Shown here: positions 16,068-25,021 of the stretch, in pieces
How the letters are laid out: the number at the start of each line of letters is the position of its first letter
Position numbering within the stretch: the stretch's first letter is position 1
Assembly: GCA_944325025.1 (NCBI GenBank)
Contig: CALUYN010000014.1
Span: forward strand, 1 to 45,201
Reading direction: 5' to 3'
Length of the DNA: 45,201 bases
DNA from: Candidatus Gastranaerophilales bacterium
GTDB taxonomy: Bacteria; Cyanobacteriota; Vampirovibrionia; Gastranaerophilales; Gastranaerophilaceae
The notes under the pieces: model-generated
The model's database searches: none
The model's input: only the letters and a program-made list of their open reading frames with translations
What the model was told of the DNA's origin: nothing
Made by a program: the position numbers and the translations under genes

Positions 16068-17429
16068 ATGAAATTTTCATCATCTTTTAAAGTTGGTTTA
16101 TTGACATTAATTGCAATTGTTTTATTAATAGGCGTTGTGTTTAAGGTAAAAGGACGTACTTTTTCGTCTGCTGACAGAGTTGAAGTAGAATTTAAAGATG
16201 TTAACGGCATGCGCCCGGGAGCAGGCGTTCAGATGATGGGGCTGCGCGTCGGGCAGGTTGAAGAGATTACACCTGTTATTGACGGCGAAAACAGCTATGT
16301 GAAAGTCAAATTTGTTATAACCGAACCCAACGTTGAAATTCCTAAAGCTTCTATACTTTCCATTCAACAATCAGGACTAATTGGTGAATTATTTTTGGAA
16401 ATTACACCGCCCAAAACAAGAACAGTTTATGTTCCAATGCTGACAAAAGATATTCTTTACAAAGATGACAATGTTCAAATGAAGCTTGACAAAAAATATT
16501 ACGACGTCGGCAAAATTACAAATATAGAAGTAGTGTCAAAAGACGTATTACCTTACGCTCTACAAGATACTATAAAAACTAATTTTGCCTATAAAGTTGA
16601 TTATGTAATAAATCTTCCGGGACTTATTGTTCCAGAGTTTTTGAAAGGTAAAGTTGTAAAAGAAAATGGGGCCAATACATTAAGAATATCAACACTTGAT
16701 GATGTTACACTACCTTATCCTTCGCAAAAATCTCCTTATACAATTATCGAGCCTATGAGAATAGCTGACTTTATGGATTGGCAATACAGAGCAGCAGAAT
16801 CTCTTACTGAAACCAATAAGAAGATTAATGATCTGCTTTCAGATCAGGTTATTGCAGAGTTAAAAATGTCTGTTTCTCATATAAATGCTTTAACCGGCCA
16901 GACAAGCGATACAATGGCCAAACTTAATGATTTGATTGACACCTCAAAGGGCGATTTAAATCAGCTTATGATTATGATGGATAAAGCTACAACAGACTTT
17001 AACATGCTATCTTATAACATCAATAACATAATAGGAGATCCGCAATTCAAAACAACAATGATGTCAACGGCAGATTCTCTTGATAAGTTATCTCAGAATT
17101 TAAACAAGATTATCGGCGATGAAGAAGAAGCTGAACAAATGGCTGAAGATATCAGAGCAATTACGCATAACCTTAACGAAATAAGTTCTTATGTAAATTC
17201 TCTGACAAAAGATGACCAGCTTAAAAAAGATATCAACAGAGCAGTTTCAAATATTAATAATGCAATGGTAGAAATTTCAACAGCTCTTGAAGCCGTAAAT
17301 AAAGTTACACCGGAAAATAAAACAGAACTTGAATCTATAGTTGAAAATACCAAAGCAACAACATGTAACCTAAGAAAATTCTCTGAAAAATTAAATAAGA
17401 GATTTTTACTCTGGAGATTGATGTTCTAA
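16068..17429 (+). CDS. MCE/MlaD-family lipid-transport substrate-binding protein
   Basis: A 453-residue inner-membrane-anchored protein. One N-terminal helix (about 8-27) is followed by an MCE domain (about 35-118; VEVEFKDVNGMRPGAGVQMMGLRVGQV). The C-terminal ~230 residues are largely helical and amphipathic (for example AELKMSVSHINALTGQTSD) and could form the trans-periplasmic tube or coiled coil. MCE proteins hexamerise and move phospholipids between membranes with an MlaE/MlaF-type ABC transporter, which is not in this window. The length resembles cyanobacterial/plastid TGD2-type proteins. The neighbour lpxK supports an outer-membrane role. Confidence 0.88.
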   Translation: MKFSSSFKVGLLTLIAIVLLIGVVFKVKGRTFSSADRVEVEFKDVNGMRPGAGVQMMGLRVGQVEEITPVIDGENSYVKVKFVITEPNVEIPKASILSIQQSGLIGELFLEITPPKTRTVYVPMLTKDILYKDDNVQMKLDKKYYDVGKITNIEVVSKDVLPYALQDTIKTNFAYKVDYVINLPGLIVPEFLKGKVVKENGANTLRISTLDDVTLPYPSQKSPYTIIEPMRIADFMDWQYRAAESLTETNKKINDLLSDQVIAELKMSVSHINALTGQTSDTMAKLNDLIDTSKGDLNQLMIMMDKATTDFNMLSYNINNIIGDPQFKTTMMSTADSLDKLSQNLNKIIGDEEEAEQMAEDIRAITHNLNEISSYVNSLTKDDQLKKDINRAVSNINNAMVEISTALEAVNKVTPENKTELESIVENTKATTCNLRKFSEKLNKRFLLWRLMF

Positions 17430-17440
17430 ATATTATTTAT

Positions 17441-17485
17441 CCTTCGCCCCTTGCGGGAGAAGGTGCCTGAAAGGCGGATGAGGGG
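17441..17485 (+). repeat. R2 palindromic element before lpxK
   Basis: CCTTCGCCCCTTGCGGGAGA onward, with stem CCTTC/GAAGG, a second small hairpin GCC-TGAAA-GGC and the end GGATGAGGGG. The outer parts match the element inside queA. The final GAGGGG probably serves as the ribosome site of lpxK. Confidence 0.75.
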
Positions 17486-17489
17486 TAAT

Positions 17490-18518
17490 TTGAATATTAA
17501 AACTGAAATTACAAAAATTCATTATAATAAAGACGCAAAAGGCGTTCTTGTAAAATTGCTTGAATTTACGTCAATATTTTATGGCATTGGAAGCGGACTG
17601 AAAAATCTACTTTATGACAAAAATATTTTAACCCCTAAAAAAGTCGATGCATATGTAATTTCTGTCGGTAATATTACAACGGGCGGGGTAGGAAAAACCC
17701 CTGTAGTATCTGAAATTGCGAAATATTTTATAGCCAAAGGAGAAACAACAGCAATAATTTCAAGAGGTTACGGCGGGAAACTTTCTAATAAAAATATTAA
17801 TGTAATATCTGACGGTGAAAAAATTTTTTATAATGCAGAACTTTCCGGCGATGAACCTTTCTGGCTTGCTGAAAATACTAAAGGCGCAATTGTTATAACT
17901 TCAAAAAACAGATATAAAGCTGCAAAATATGCTGTTGAAAAATTCGGGGTATCAAAAATTATATTAGATGACGGATTTCAGCATAGAAAACTGCATCGCG
18001 ATTTAGATATTGTTTTAATGGACAGCGAAAAAGGTTTCGGCAACGAAAAACTTCTCCCTGCGGGGCCTTTAAGAGAAGGCACAGAAAGTTTCAAAAGGAT
18101 TGACAGACTTGTTATAGTCAGCAAAAATACAGACCACGCACGGGCTGAAAAACTTGCAAAAATAATGTCAAAAAAAATGAATATTCAAACTTTTGTCTGC
18201 AAAACAGAACCTGATTACGTATACAATATAAAAACAGGCAAACAGCTTGAAAAAGGGGCAGAAATTACAGCATTGTGCGCGATAGGACAGCCGGAACAGT
18301 TTTATAAATTTTTAAATAATTATAAAATCGCTCAGACCGTGGCATTTGATGATCATCACATATATAAGGAAGAAGAAATTCCCCAAGGGATTATAGTAAC
18401 AACAGAAAAAGATGCGGTTAAAATGCAAAAATTTAACCGCAATGATATTTTTGCACTAAAATTAAAAACAATACTGGATGTTGAAGGAATTTTAAATGAG
18501 CCAAAAAACAGATATTAA
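17490..18518 (+). CDS. lpxK: Tetraacyldisaccharide 4'-kinase
   Basis: Phosphorylates the lipid A precursor at the 4' position, at the inner membrane. 342 residues from TTG 17490. The P-loop is GNITTGGVGKTP, followed by SRGYGGK and the LDDGFQHRKLHRDLDIVLMD motif containing the catalytic-site residues; LLPAGPLREG and TTEKDAVK are also family hallmarks. Open frame continues upstream to 17451, but that part is the R2 repeat. GAGGGG at 17480-17485 favours TTG 17490; ATG 17478 is possible. Its 3' end overlaps nth by 23 bp. It shows that the organism makes lipid A. Confidence 0.93.
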   Translation: MNIKTEITKIHYNKDAKGVLVKLLEFTSIFYGIGSGLKNLLYDKNILTPKKVDAYVISVGNITTGGVGKTPVVSEIAKYFIAKGETTAIISRGYGGKLSNKNINVISDGEKIFYNAELSGDEPFWLAENTKGAIVITSKNRYKAAKYAVEKFGVSKIILDDGFQHRKLHRDLDIVLMDSEKGFGNEKLLPAGPLREGTESFKRIDRLVIVSKNTDHARAEKLAKIMSKKMNIQTFVCKTEPDYVYNIKTGKQLEKGAEITALCAIGQPEQFYKFLNNYKIAQTVAFDDHHIYKEEEIPQGIIVTTEKDAVKMQKFNRNDIFALKLKTILDVEGILNEPKNRY

Positions 18519-19140
18519 TATTGACAAAATAGTAGAACTTTTAATTGATGCCAAGCAGCCGCGTCGTGAATTTGTTCAGCTTATGGAAGAGTTTAAAGAC
18601 CCGTATCTTGTATTAATTGCATGTATTTTAAGCCTAAGAACAAATGATTTGACAACATATCCCGCGACACTAAGAATGCTTGAAATAGGCAGAGAACCTA
18701 AAGACTTTGCATACTGCGATGTTGAAAAACTTGAAAAAGCAATTTATCCTGTTGGTTTTTATAAAAATAAAGCGCGGCAAATTGTAGAATTATCAAAGAT
18801 TATCGTAGAAAAGCTCGACAACAAGGTGCCTGATACAATAGAAGAATTAATAAAATTTAATGGAGTTGGCAGAAAAACAGCCAATCTTGTTCTTGCAAAA
18901 GGTTTCGGAATTCCGGCTATCTGCGTGGATGTCCATGTCCACAGAATTTGCAACCGCTTAGGGTATGTACATACAAAAAATCCAGAAGAAACAGAATTTG
19001 CTCTTAGGGAAAAATTGCCCCAGAAGTATTGGCTTGATATAAATACACTTCTCGTTACCCACGGGCAAAATATCTGCAAACCAATAAAACCCAAATGTGA
19101 AGAATGCCCCATTAACAATTATTGTGAAAAATTAATTTAG
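18496..19140 (+). CDS. nth: Endonuclease III
   Basis: A bifunctional DNA glycosylase/AP lyase for oxidised pyrimidines, 214 residues. The helix-hairpin-helix is FNGVGRKTANLVL with catalytic Lys127, the catalytic Asp145 lies in VDVHVHR, and the C-terminal [4Fe-4S] loop has Cys-x6-Cys-x2-Cys-x5-Cys. The usual SxQTTD segment reads SLRTND, a variant I associate with archaeal and some anaerobe homologues. The start overlaps lpxK, with AAGGA upstream, so the two are co-transcribed although functionally unrelated. Confidence 0.95.
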   Translation: MSQKTDINIDKIVELLIDAKQPRREFVQLMEEFKDPYLVLIACILSLRTNDLTTYPATLRMLEIGREPKDFAYCDVEKLEKAIYPVGFYKNKARQIVELSKIIVEKLDNKVPDTIEELIKFNGVGRKTANLVLAKGFGIPAICVDVHVHRICNRLGYVHTKNPEETEFALREKLPQKYWLDINTLLVTHGQNICKPIKPKCEECPINNYCEKLI

Positions 19141-19219
19141 AATTTTAATATTTCTTTATAAAATAGCAAAAATTTTTTATTATCAACTTATGATAAAGGC
19201 AATAAAAAAGGAGAAAGTT

Positions 19220-19720
19220 ATGCAAATCAAACCTGTAATTTCAAAAATTGTAAATAGAGTTGAAGATATACGCGCTAATAGATTAGACAAAATAGCTAAA
19301 AAACATGTACAAATCCATAATGATTATTGGATGAGAGATGATGCATTAAATCAAATCCTAACAGCACGAAGAACTTTAGGCAATTACGCACGTAAAGAAA
19401 ACGTAAAAATTGATATATATAGAGGAGATCATATATTAGGAGATTTGACTACCGGCAGAGAAGAAAATGCTGTGGCTAATAAGTTATTTGTTACAGTAAC
19501 TGATTTATCAAATTCAAAACAAAAACAAGCTCTCATCCCCGATGATGTGTCTAAAATATACTTAAATCAAAAAGTAGGCTACAGAATATATGACACTAGC
19601 GACGAAACTCAACAAGGATTTAAATACATTTGTGAATCACATGAAGACTCTTTCATACGAAACTTTTACAGAAAAATCAGCGAAATGGTAAACAGTTTAA
19701 AAGAGCAAAAGAAGAAATAA
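19220..19720 (+). CDS. Uncharacterised protein
   Basis: A 166-residue protein, not recognised. It is basic at the N-terminus (IVNRVEDIRANRLDKIAKKH), of mixed helix/strand character, without signal peptide, membrane segment or metal motif. ATG 19220 is chosen because AAAAGGAG sits directly upstream; the frame is open ten codons further up without a ribosome site. It stands alone between nth and the hydrogenase operon. The MQIKP start resembles the MQISP start of the hydrolase at 467, perhaps only by chance. Confidence 0.7.
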   Translation: MQIKPVISKIVNRVEDIRANRLDKIAKKHVQIHNDYWMRDDALNQILTARRTLGNYARKENVKIDIYRGDHILGDLTTGREENAVANKLFVTVTDLSNSKQKQALIPDDVSKIYLNQKVGYRIYDTSDETQQGFKYICESHEDSFIRNFYRKISEMVNSLKEQKKK

Positions 19721-19760
19721 CTTGATTTAAAAGAACTTTTATGTGAAAATACTGTCAAGA

Positions 19761-19791
19761 TTGTACTTTATTTACCTTTTCTATATATAAT
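19761..19791 (+). promoter_or_regulatory. Putative promoter of the hydrogenase operon
   Basis: TTGTAC (19761-19766) with 17 bp to TATATA (19784-19789), overlapping TATAAT at 19786-19791. The first gene starts at 19832 with TAGGAG upstream. Confidence 0.45.
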
Positions 19792-19831
19792 ACAATCGGG
19801 GTTAAACAATACATATACATAGGAGTTCGAG

Positions 19832-20326
19832 ATGAGTGTAGGAAATCCTCATAAAATCGACACATCCAGGTTAGATGAAATTATGGCATCTTATGACTAT
19901 AAAAAATCTAACTTGATTGCGATTTTGCAGAAAGTTCAGGAAACTTTCCGATATCTTCCTGAAGAAGCAATGATTTATATCGGAACAAAAATGGAGGGTC
20001 TATCTCCGGCAACGGTTTTTGGAGTTGCAACGTTTTATGCACAATTTTCCCTTGAGCCAAAAGGGAAATATGAAATAAAAGTCTGTGACGGTACAGCATG
20101 CCATGTCAGAGGCTCAATGCCTGTACTTAATGCTATCAGAGCAAAACTTAACATACCTGCAGGCCAGCTGACAAGCGAAAACGGGCTGTTTTCTCTTGAA
20201 ACAGTAAGCTGCCTTGGCGCATGCGGACTTGCACCGGTAGTTGTTATAAATGAAAAAGTTTATCCTCAAATGACATCCGATGCCATCACGATAGTATTAG
20301 ACACATTGATGAAGGGGGAAAACTAA
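19832..20326 (+). CDS. hydC: [FeFe] hydrogenase subunit HydC (NuoE-like)
   Basis: A 164-residue thioredoxin-fold [2Fe-2S] protein. Ligands Cys85 and Cys90 (CDGTAC) and Cys127/Cys131 (CLGAC) match the NuoE family. The N-terminal helical part is normal (LIAILQKVQETFRYLP). It is first in a three-gene operon for a soluble NAD(H)-linked, probably electron-bifurcating, [FeFe] hydrogenase, where it passes electrons within the HydABC complex. The stop TAA shares one base with the hydB ATG. Confidence 0.93.
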   Translation: MSVGNPHKIDTSRLDEIMASYDYKKSNLIAILQKVQETFRYLPEEAMIYIGTKMEGLSPATVFGVATFYAQFSLEPKGKYEIKVCDGTACHVRGSMPVLNAIRAKLNIPAGQLTSENGLFSLETVSCLGACGLAPVVVINEKVYPQMTSDAITIVLDTLMKGEN

Positions 20327-22188
20327 TGGAAAAAACTGCACTAAAAATTGATATAAAAGAAGAACAAAAAAAAGCGCAGCAGCTTGTTAAAGCTCAAGGC
20401 TTAAGAGTACTTGTATGCGCAGGAACAGGCTGTGTCGCAAACGGAGCTTTAAAAGTTATAGACAAATTTAAAGAACTCGGAGCTGATGTGTCAACTCTTA
20501 CTGATTACGATAAAATGACAATCGTTCCAACAGGATGCCACGGTTTTTGCGAACAGGGGGTACTTGTTGCAATTCCAGATAAACACGTAACTTATGTTAA
20601 AGTTAAAGAAAAAGATGTCGAAGAAATCTACGAAAGCCATATAAAAAATAACAAACCAGTTGAACGTCTTCTCTATACTGATCCAAAAACTCATGAACGT
20701 GTTCAGGATGATGAACATATTAATTTTTACGCAAAGCAAACACGTACAGCTCTTGCTAACTGCGGGAATATCAACGCTGAATGCATAGATGAAGCGCTTG
20801 CTGTGAGAGGATACGAAGCTTTAGCTAAAGTTATTGAAGAAAACAATCCGGACGGCGTTATAGAAACAATCGAAAAATCTGGTTTAAGAGGCAGAGGCGG
20901 AGGAGGCTTCCCGACCGGACGCAAATGGAGATTTACAGCCGCAAACAAAGGCGGAAAATCTTATGTAGTCTGCAACGGTGATGAAGGCGACCCGGGAGCT
21001 TTTATGGACAGATCTGTTATGGAAGGAGATCCGCATAAACTTCTTGAAGGTATGGCAATTGCAGCTTTTGCAATCGGAGCTGATGAAGGCTACATTTATG
21101 TCAGAGCTGAATACCCGCTTGCTATTAAACGATTAAGAAAAGCTATAAAAGATGCCGAAGAAAGAAATTACCTCGGCAAAAATATAATGGGAAGCGACTT
21201 CTCATTTGAAATACATATTAAAGAAGGTGCCGGAGCTTTTGTCTGCGGTGAAGAAACTGCACTTATGGCATCAATTGAAGGCGAACGAGGAATGCCTAGA
21301 CCTAAGCCTCCATTTCCTGCTAATAAAGGGCTATTTGGCAGACCGACTTTGATTAATAACGTCGAAACGCTTGCTAATGTTCCTTTAATCATCCTGAAAG
21401 GGGCTGATTGGTTTGCCTCTATGGGAACAGAAACTTCTAAAGGCACAAAAACTTTTGCTCTAACAGGAGAAGTTAACAACACAGGTCTTATTGAAGTTCC
21501 TATGGGAACAACTTTAAGAGAAATTGTTTTCGATATCGGCGGCGGCATGAGGGACGGCAAAAAATTTAAAGCTGTTCAAATCGGAGGCCCGTCAGGCGGA
21601 TGTTTAACAGAAGAACATCTTGATATCCCGATGGATTACGACAACCTTATAAAAGCGGGAGCGATGGTAGGTTCTGGCGGTTTGGTTGTAATGAGCGACA
21701 AAACATGTATTGTCGAAGTTGCAAGATTTTTTATGAACTTCACCCAGCACGAAAGCTGCGGCAAATGCGTTCCCTGCCGTGAAGGTACTAAAAATATGTT
21801 GAAAATCCTTGAAAAAATTGTTGCAGGAAAAGGCGAAATGAAGGATTTGGATACACTTGAAGAACTTGCGCAGGCTGTTAAAGACGGCTCCCTTTGCGGG
21901 CTCGGAAAAACAGCGCCAAATCCGGTTCTTTCAACTCTAAAATACTTCAGGGATGAATATATTGCGCACATTCGAGATAAAAAATGTCCTGCAGGAGTTT
22001 GTACTGCAATGAAAAAAATTGTTATTAACGAATCAGCTTGCAGAGGATGTACAAAATGTGCAAGAATTTGTCCTGTTGGTGCAATTGAAGGCACAATTAA
22101 ACATCCACACCACATTAATCAGGACAAATGTATTAAATGCGAAGCATGTATGCAAAACTGCCCGTTCAAGGCAATAGGATTGGAGTGA
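20326..22188 (+). CDS. hydB: [FeFe] hydrogenase subunit HydB (NuoF-like, FMN/NADH-binding)
   Basis: A 620-residue flavoprotein. The N-terminal [2Fe-2S] thioredoxin-like domain has Cys31, Cys36, Cys71 and Cys75. The NuoF core starts near 185 with the glycine-rich NADH/FMN loop GLRGRGGGGFPTGRKW. ESCGKCVPCREGT binds a [4Fe-4S] cluster. Two C-terminal [4Fe-4S] ferredoxin motifs (ACRGCTKCARICP and KCIKCEACMQNCP) are diagnostic for the HydB form against plain NuoF. It oxidises or reduces NAD(H) and exchanges electrons with ferredoxin and HydA. A repeat of about 65 bp separates it from hydA. Confidence 0.95.
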   Translation: MEKTALKIDIKEEQKKAQQLVKAQGLRVLVCAGTGCVANGALKVIDKFKELGADVSTLTDYDKMTIVPTGCHGFCEQGVLVAIPDKHVTYVKVKEKDVEEIYESHIKNNKPVERLLYTDPKTHERVQDDEHINFYAKQTRTALANCGNINAECIDEALAVRGYEALAKVIEENNPDGVIETIEKSGLRGRGGGGFPTGRKWRFTAANKGGKSYVVCNGDEGDPGAFMDRSVMEGDPHKLLEGMAIAAFAIGADEGYIYVRAEYPLAIKRLRKAIKDAEERNYLGKNIMGSDFSFEIHIKEGAGAFVCGEETALMASIEGERGMPRPKPPFPANKGLFGRPTLINNVETLANVPLIILKGADWFASMGTETSKGTKTFALTGEVNNTGLIEVPMGTTLREIVFDIGGGMRDGKKFKAVQIGGPSGGCLTEEHLDIPMDYDNLIKAGAMVGSGGLVVMSDKTCIVEVARFFMNFTQHESCGKCVPCREGTKNMLKILEKIVAGKGEMKDLDTLEELAQAVKDGSLCGLGKTAPNPVLSTLKYFRDEYIAHIRDKKCPAGVCTAMKKIVINESACRGCTKCARICPVGAIEGTIKHPHHINQDKCIKCEACMQNCPFKAIGLE

Positions 22189-22249
22189 AGAAGTGAAACG
22201 TGAAGAGTGAAACGAATTTTCTCTTCACTCATCACTCTTCACACTTCAC
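22184..22249. repeat. R3 GTGAAGAG-type inverted repeat between hydB and hydA
   Basis: A left part made of GTGAAAC/GTGAAGAG words (22184-22213) and a right part of CTCTTCACTC/CACTTCAC words (22221-22249) form an imperfect palindrome. The same words occur in the leaders of the two prepilin genes at 30602-30638 and 37640-37676. It overlaps the last codons of hydB and lies inside the operon, so it could act as a processing or attenuation hairpin. Confidence 0.75.
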
Positions 22250-22270
22250 GATAAATAAAGGAATAACAAA

Positions 22271-24022
22271 ATGACAGATAAAAAAACACTATTTATAGAC
22301 GGACAAGAAGTTGAATTTACAGATGAACCCAACCTTCTTGAAGTAATAAGAAAAGCAGGAATGAATGTTCCAACATTTTGCTACCGTCCGGATTTAACAT
22401 CATTCGGCGCTTGCAGAATGTGCGTTGTAGAAGTTGAAGGCAGAGGAATTCAATCATCCTGCACAATGCCGCCGGAAAACGGTCTAAAAATTCACTTAAA
22501 CACAGAAAAAACACGAAGAATTAGAAAAACTGTTCTGGAACTGCTTCTTGCAAACCACGACAGAAACTGCTTAACATGTGAAAAATCCGGCAATTGCGAA
22601 CTGCAGCAGTATGCAGAAGAATACGGAATAAGAAACATCAGATATCCGGATAAAGAGCTTGATGAATATCATCTTATTGATGCCTCAAGTCCATCGCTTG
22701 TCCGCGATCCGAACAAATGTATCTTGTGCGGAGCCTGCGTCAGAGCCTGCAGTGAATTTCAGGGACATGCAGTACTTGGCTTTGCAAATCGCGGTTCAAA
22801 AACCGTAGTACAGCCAATAAATGGCAGACCTTTAGGACAGGTAGACTGCGTAAATTGCGGGCAGTGCGCTGCAGTATGCCCGACAGGTGCTTTAACAATA
22901 AAATCCGATGTTGAACAAGTTTGGAATGAAATAACAAATCCGAATAAAACAGTAGTTGTTCAAATGGCACCTGCAACCCGTGTTGCAATCGGTGAAATGT
23001 TCGGACTTGAACCGGGTGAAAATTCTATAGGAAAAATGAATGCAGCACTCAGAAAAATCGGCTTTAATCTCGTATTTGATACGAATTTTTCAGCAGACTT
23101 AACCATTATGGAAGAGGCAACCGAGTTTCTTGAAAGATTAAAATCAGGTCAAAATCTGCCTTTATTCACATCCTGCTGTCCTGCATGGGTAAAATATTTG
23201 GAAGATCAGCATCCTGATATGCTTAATCACCTTTCAAGCTGCAAATCCCCAATGTCTATGCTTTCGCCTGTACTGGTTGAACTTGTGCCGAAACACTTTA
23301 ATGTAGACAGAGAAAATCTTGTAGTTGTCGGCATTATGCCTTGCACGGCAAAAAAATATGAATGCAAACGTCCTGAACTTTCTCATAACGGCCGTCCTGA
23401 CACTGATTATGTTTTAACGACTCAGGAACTCGGCAGAATGATTAAAGAGGCAGGGATTGACTTTGACAAACTGCAGCCGGAAGGAAACGATTCACCTTTT
23501 GGAGAATATTCGGGCGCCGGAACAATTTTTGGAGCCTCAGGCGGAGTTGCCGAAGCTGCTGTTAGAACTGCCTATGAATTTGCAACCGGTGAGATACTTC
23601 AAGATGTTGATATCAAAGCTATGAGAGGAACTTCAAACAGATGTAAAGATATTGAACTTGACCTTAAGGGGACAAAACTTGTTGTAAGAGTTGTTTCGAC
23701 TCTTAAAGAAGCAGAAAAATCTTTGAGAGAAATCAAAGAAGGTAAAGCTCAATTCCAGATGTTGGAAGTTATGGCCTGCCCCGGCGGCTGTATTAACGGC
23801 GGCGGTCAGCCAAGAAGCTGCGACGACAGCAAAATTAAAGAAGAACGCGCACAAGGGCTTTATAAAGAAGATGCACAGCTTCCTCAAAGAAAATCTCATA
23901 TGAACCCGTCAATTCAGAAGCTTTATCAAGAATATCTGGATCATCCAAATTCCCATAAAGCTCATGAACTGCTGCATACTGTTTATACTAACAGGTTTGC
24001 AGGTTCTTATAAAGATGTTTAA
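22271..24022 (+). CDS. hydA: [FeFe] hydrogenase catalytic subunit HydA
   Basis: Reversibly reduces protons to H2. 583 residues: a plant-type [2Fe-2S] domain (Cys37, 48, 51, 64), a His-Cys3 [4Fe-4S] motif (HDRNCLTCEKSGNC), two [4Fe-4S] motifs (about 150-160 and 193-203), then the H-cluster domain with L1 TSCCPAW, L2 MPCTAKKYE and L3 MACPGGCINGGGQP. Cys303, 358, 503 and 507 are the H-cluster ligands and all are present. A small C-terminal domain (YQEYLDHPNSHKAHELLH) is complete. With HydB/HydC it matches trimeric bifurcating hydrogenases that reoxidise NADH plus reduced ferredoxin. Maturases HydEFG are not in the window. Confidence 0.97.
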   Translation: MTDKKTLFIDGQEVEFTDEPNLLEVIRKAGMNVPTFCYRPDLTSFGACRMCVVEVEGRGIQSSCTMPPENGLKIHLNTEKTRRIRKTVLELLLANHDRNCLTCEKSGNCELQQYAEEYGIRNIRYPDKELDEYHLIDASSPSLVRDPNKCILCGACVRACSEFQGHAVLGFANRGSKTVVQPINGRPLGQVDCVNCGQCAAVCPTGALTIKSDVEQVWNEITNPNKTVVVQMAPATRVAIGEMFGLEPGENSIGKMNAALRKIGFNLVFDTNFSADLTIMEEATEFLERLKSGQNLPLFTSCCPAWVKYLEDQHPDMLNHLSSCKSPMSMLSPVLVELVPKHFNVDRENLVVVGIMPCTAKKYECKRPELSHNGRPDTDYVLTTQELGRMIKEAGIDFDKLQPEGNDSPFGEYSGAGTIFGASGGVAEAAVRTAYEFATGEILQDVDIKAMRGTSNRCKDIELDLKGTKLVVRVVSTLKEAEKSLREIKEGKAQFQMLEVMACPGGCINGGGQPRSCDDSKIKEERAQGLYKEDAQLPQRKSHMNPSIQKLYQEYLDHPNSHKAHELLHTVYTNRFAGSYKDV

Positions 24023-24050
24023 AGCTCTGAATAAAGCGATGAAATAATAA

Positions 24051-24084
24051 AAAAACTCCCGACTGATTAAGCCGGGAGTTTTTT
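24051..24084 (+). terminator. Intrinsic terminator of the hydrogenase operon
   Basis: Stem AAAAACTCCCG (24051-24061) with CGGGAGTTTTT (24073-24083), loop ACTGATTAAGC, ending in a T-run. It lies 29 bases past the hydA stop. Confidence 0.9.
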
Positions 24085-24103
24085 AGTTTACATTAAACAT
24101 ACT

Positions 24104-24246
24104 GTCATGCAGAACTCGTTTGACAAAGCGAACCAAAATTTTTGTCATCCTGAATTTATTTCAGGATCTTAAAAATTTTGAGTGAGCCTGTCCTTACGGA
24201 GTGCAGCATCTCACAAAAAATAGACCCTGAAACGAGTTCAGGGTCA
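24104..24246. repeat. Composite ~145-bp dispersed repeat, copy 1
   Basis: Begins GTCATGCAGAACTCGTTTGA, contains an internal REP core (CCTGAATTTATTTCAGG) and a shared AGTGAGCCTGTCCTTACG stretch, and ends in a REP half (CCTGAAACGAGTTCAGG). It aligns along its whole length with 44881-45025, with few differences. The flank TTTAGTTTACATTAAAC resembles the terminal repeats of the MITE-like elements. Confidence 0.85.
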
Positions 24247-24298
24247 CAACAATTTCGATATTGTTGAAACTTGTATGATAACAAGTCCCAAACTAATC

Positions 24299-24760
24299 TT
24301 ATTTAACAGCTTTTTTTACAGCATCAGTAATATCAGTTCCGCCGTATAATACAACACCTTTAGCCAGAACTATATCATAGCCGCCTGCTTTTGCCTGCTC
24401 TGTAATTTTTGCGGAAATAGTGTTATCTATAGCTGACAATTTAGATGCATAATTTTTATCCATAGCAGCTTTTTTGTTATTCAACTCTTTGTTATATTTT
24501 TCTTCTAAAGCCTGTTTTTTCTTTACATCTTTTGTAGCTGCAACATCTTTTCTTGCTTTTTCAACGAAAGCAACAAGGTCTTTTGCCTTAGCCTGCTGTT
24601 CTTTTTTCAAAGCCTGCACCTGAGATGAAGCATTTACAACCTGCGGAACATCTACTACAGCTATTTTTGATTGAACATCTGACATAGCAAAATTGTTTAC
24701 TGAAATTCCGATTACAAAAGCACTAACTGCTACCGCTAAAAATTTAACATTGTTTTTCAT
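24299..24760 (-). CDS. OmpH/Skp-family periplasmic chaperone
   Basis: 153 residues from ATG 24760, which has GGGAG upstream; a six-codon extension lacks a ribosome site. An N-terminal signal sequence (NVKFLAVAVSAFVIGISV) is followed by IAVVDVPQVVNASSQV, the typical OmpH start, then a Lys/Ala-rich helical hairpin (about 50-125) and the end YDIVLAKGVVLYGGTDIT. Skp holds unfolded outer-membrane proteins in the periplasm. It is divergently placed from the beta-barrel gene at 25022, a plausible client. Confidence 0.92.
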   Translation of the reverse strand: MKNNVKFLAVAVSAFVIGISVNNFAMSDVQSKIAVVDVPQVVNASSQVQALKKEQQAKAKDLVAFVEKARKDVAATKDVKKKQALEEKYNKELNNKKAAMDKNYASKLSAIDNTISAKITEQAKAGGYDIVLAKGVVLYGGTDITDAVKKAVK

Positions 24761-25021
24761 ATTTTCTCCCTTGTACACTACCTATACTATTTTTGTTAAC
24801 TTCGGTACACATAAAGATTGATATTTATATTAACACCTTTACAAGCACCTGAATATTATATATAATAATAGCAGGTTAAAATAAATTTTGTAAAAAGATT
24901 AATTTTTATTAACACATTGTAATAAAAATTAAGAAAATATAAATTATTTCGGCACCTAACGCAAAAAAATTTTTGACCGGATTTAAATATATATATTTTA
25001 AATTTTAAAGGTGAATAATAA

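Noticed and set aside
15737-16210. 157-residue minus-strand frame
   Set aside because: It is antisense to the transglycosylase 3' end, the REP pair and the mce start; the peptide is explained by repeat sequence.
17451-17489. lpxK start at TTG 17451
   Set aside because: The 13 extra codons are R2 repeat sequence with no ribosome site.
20893-22188. Respiratory complex I (nuoE/nuoF/nuoG) instead of hydrogenase
   Set aside because: The third gene has complete H-cluster motifs and the NuoF-like protein has two extra C-terminal [4Fe-4S] motifs, both specific for HydABC.
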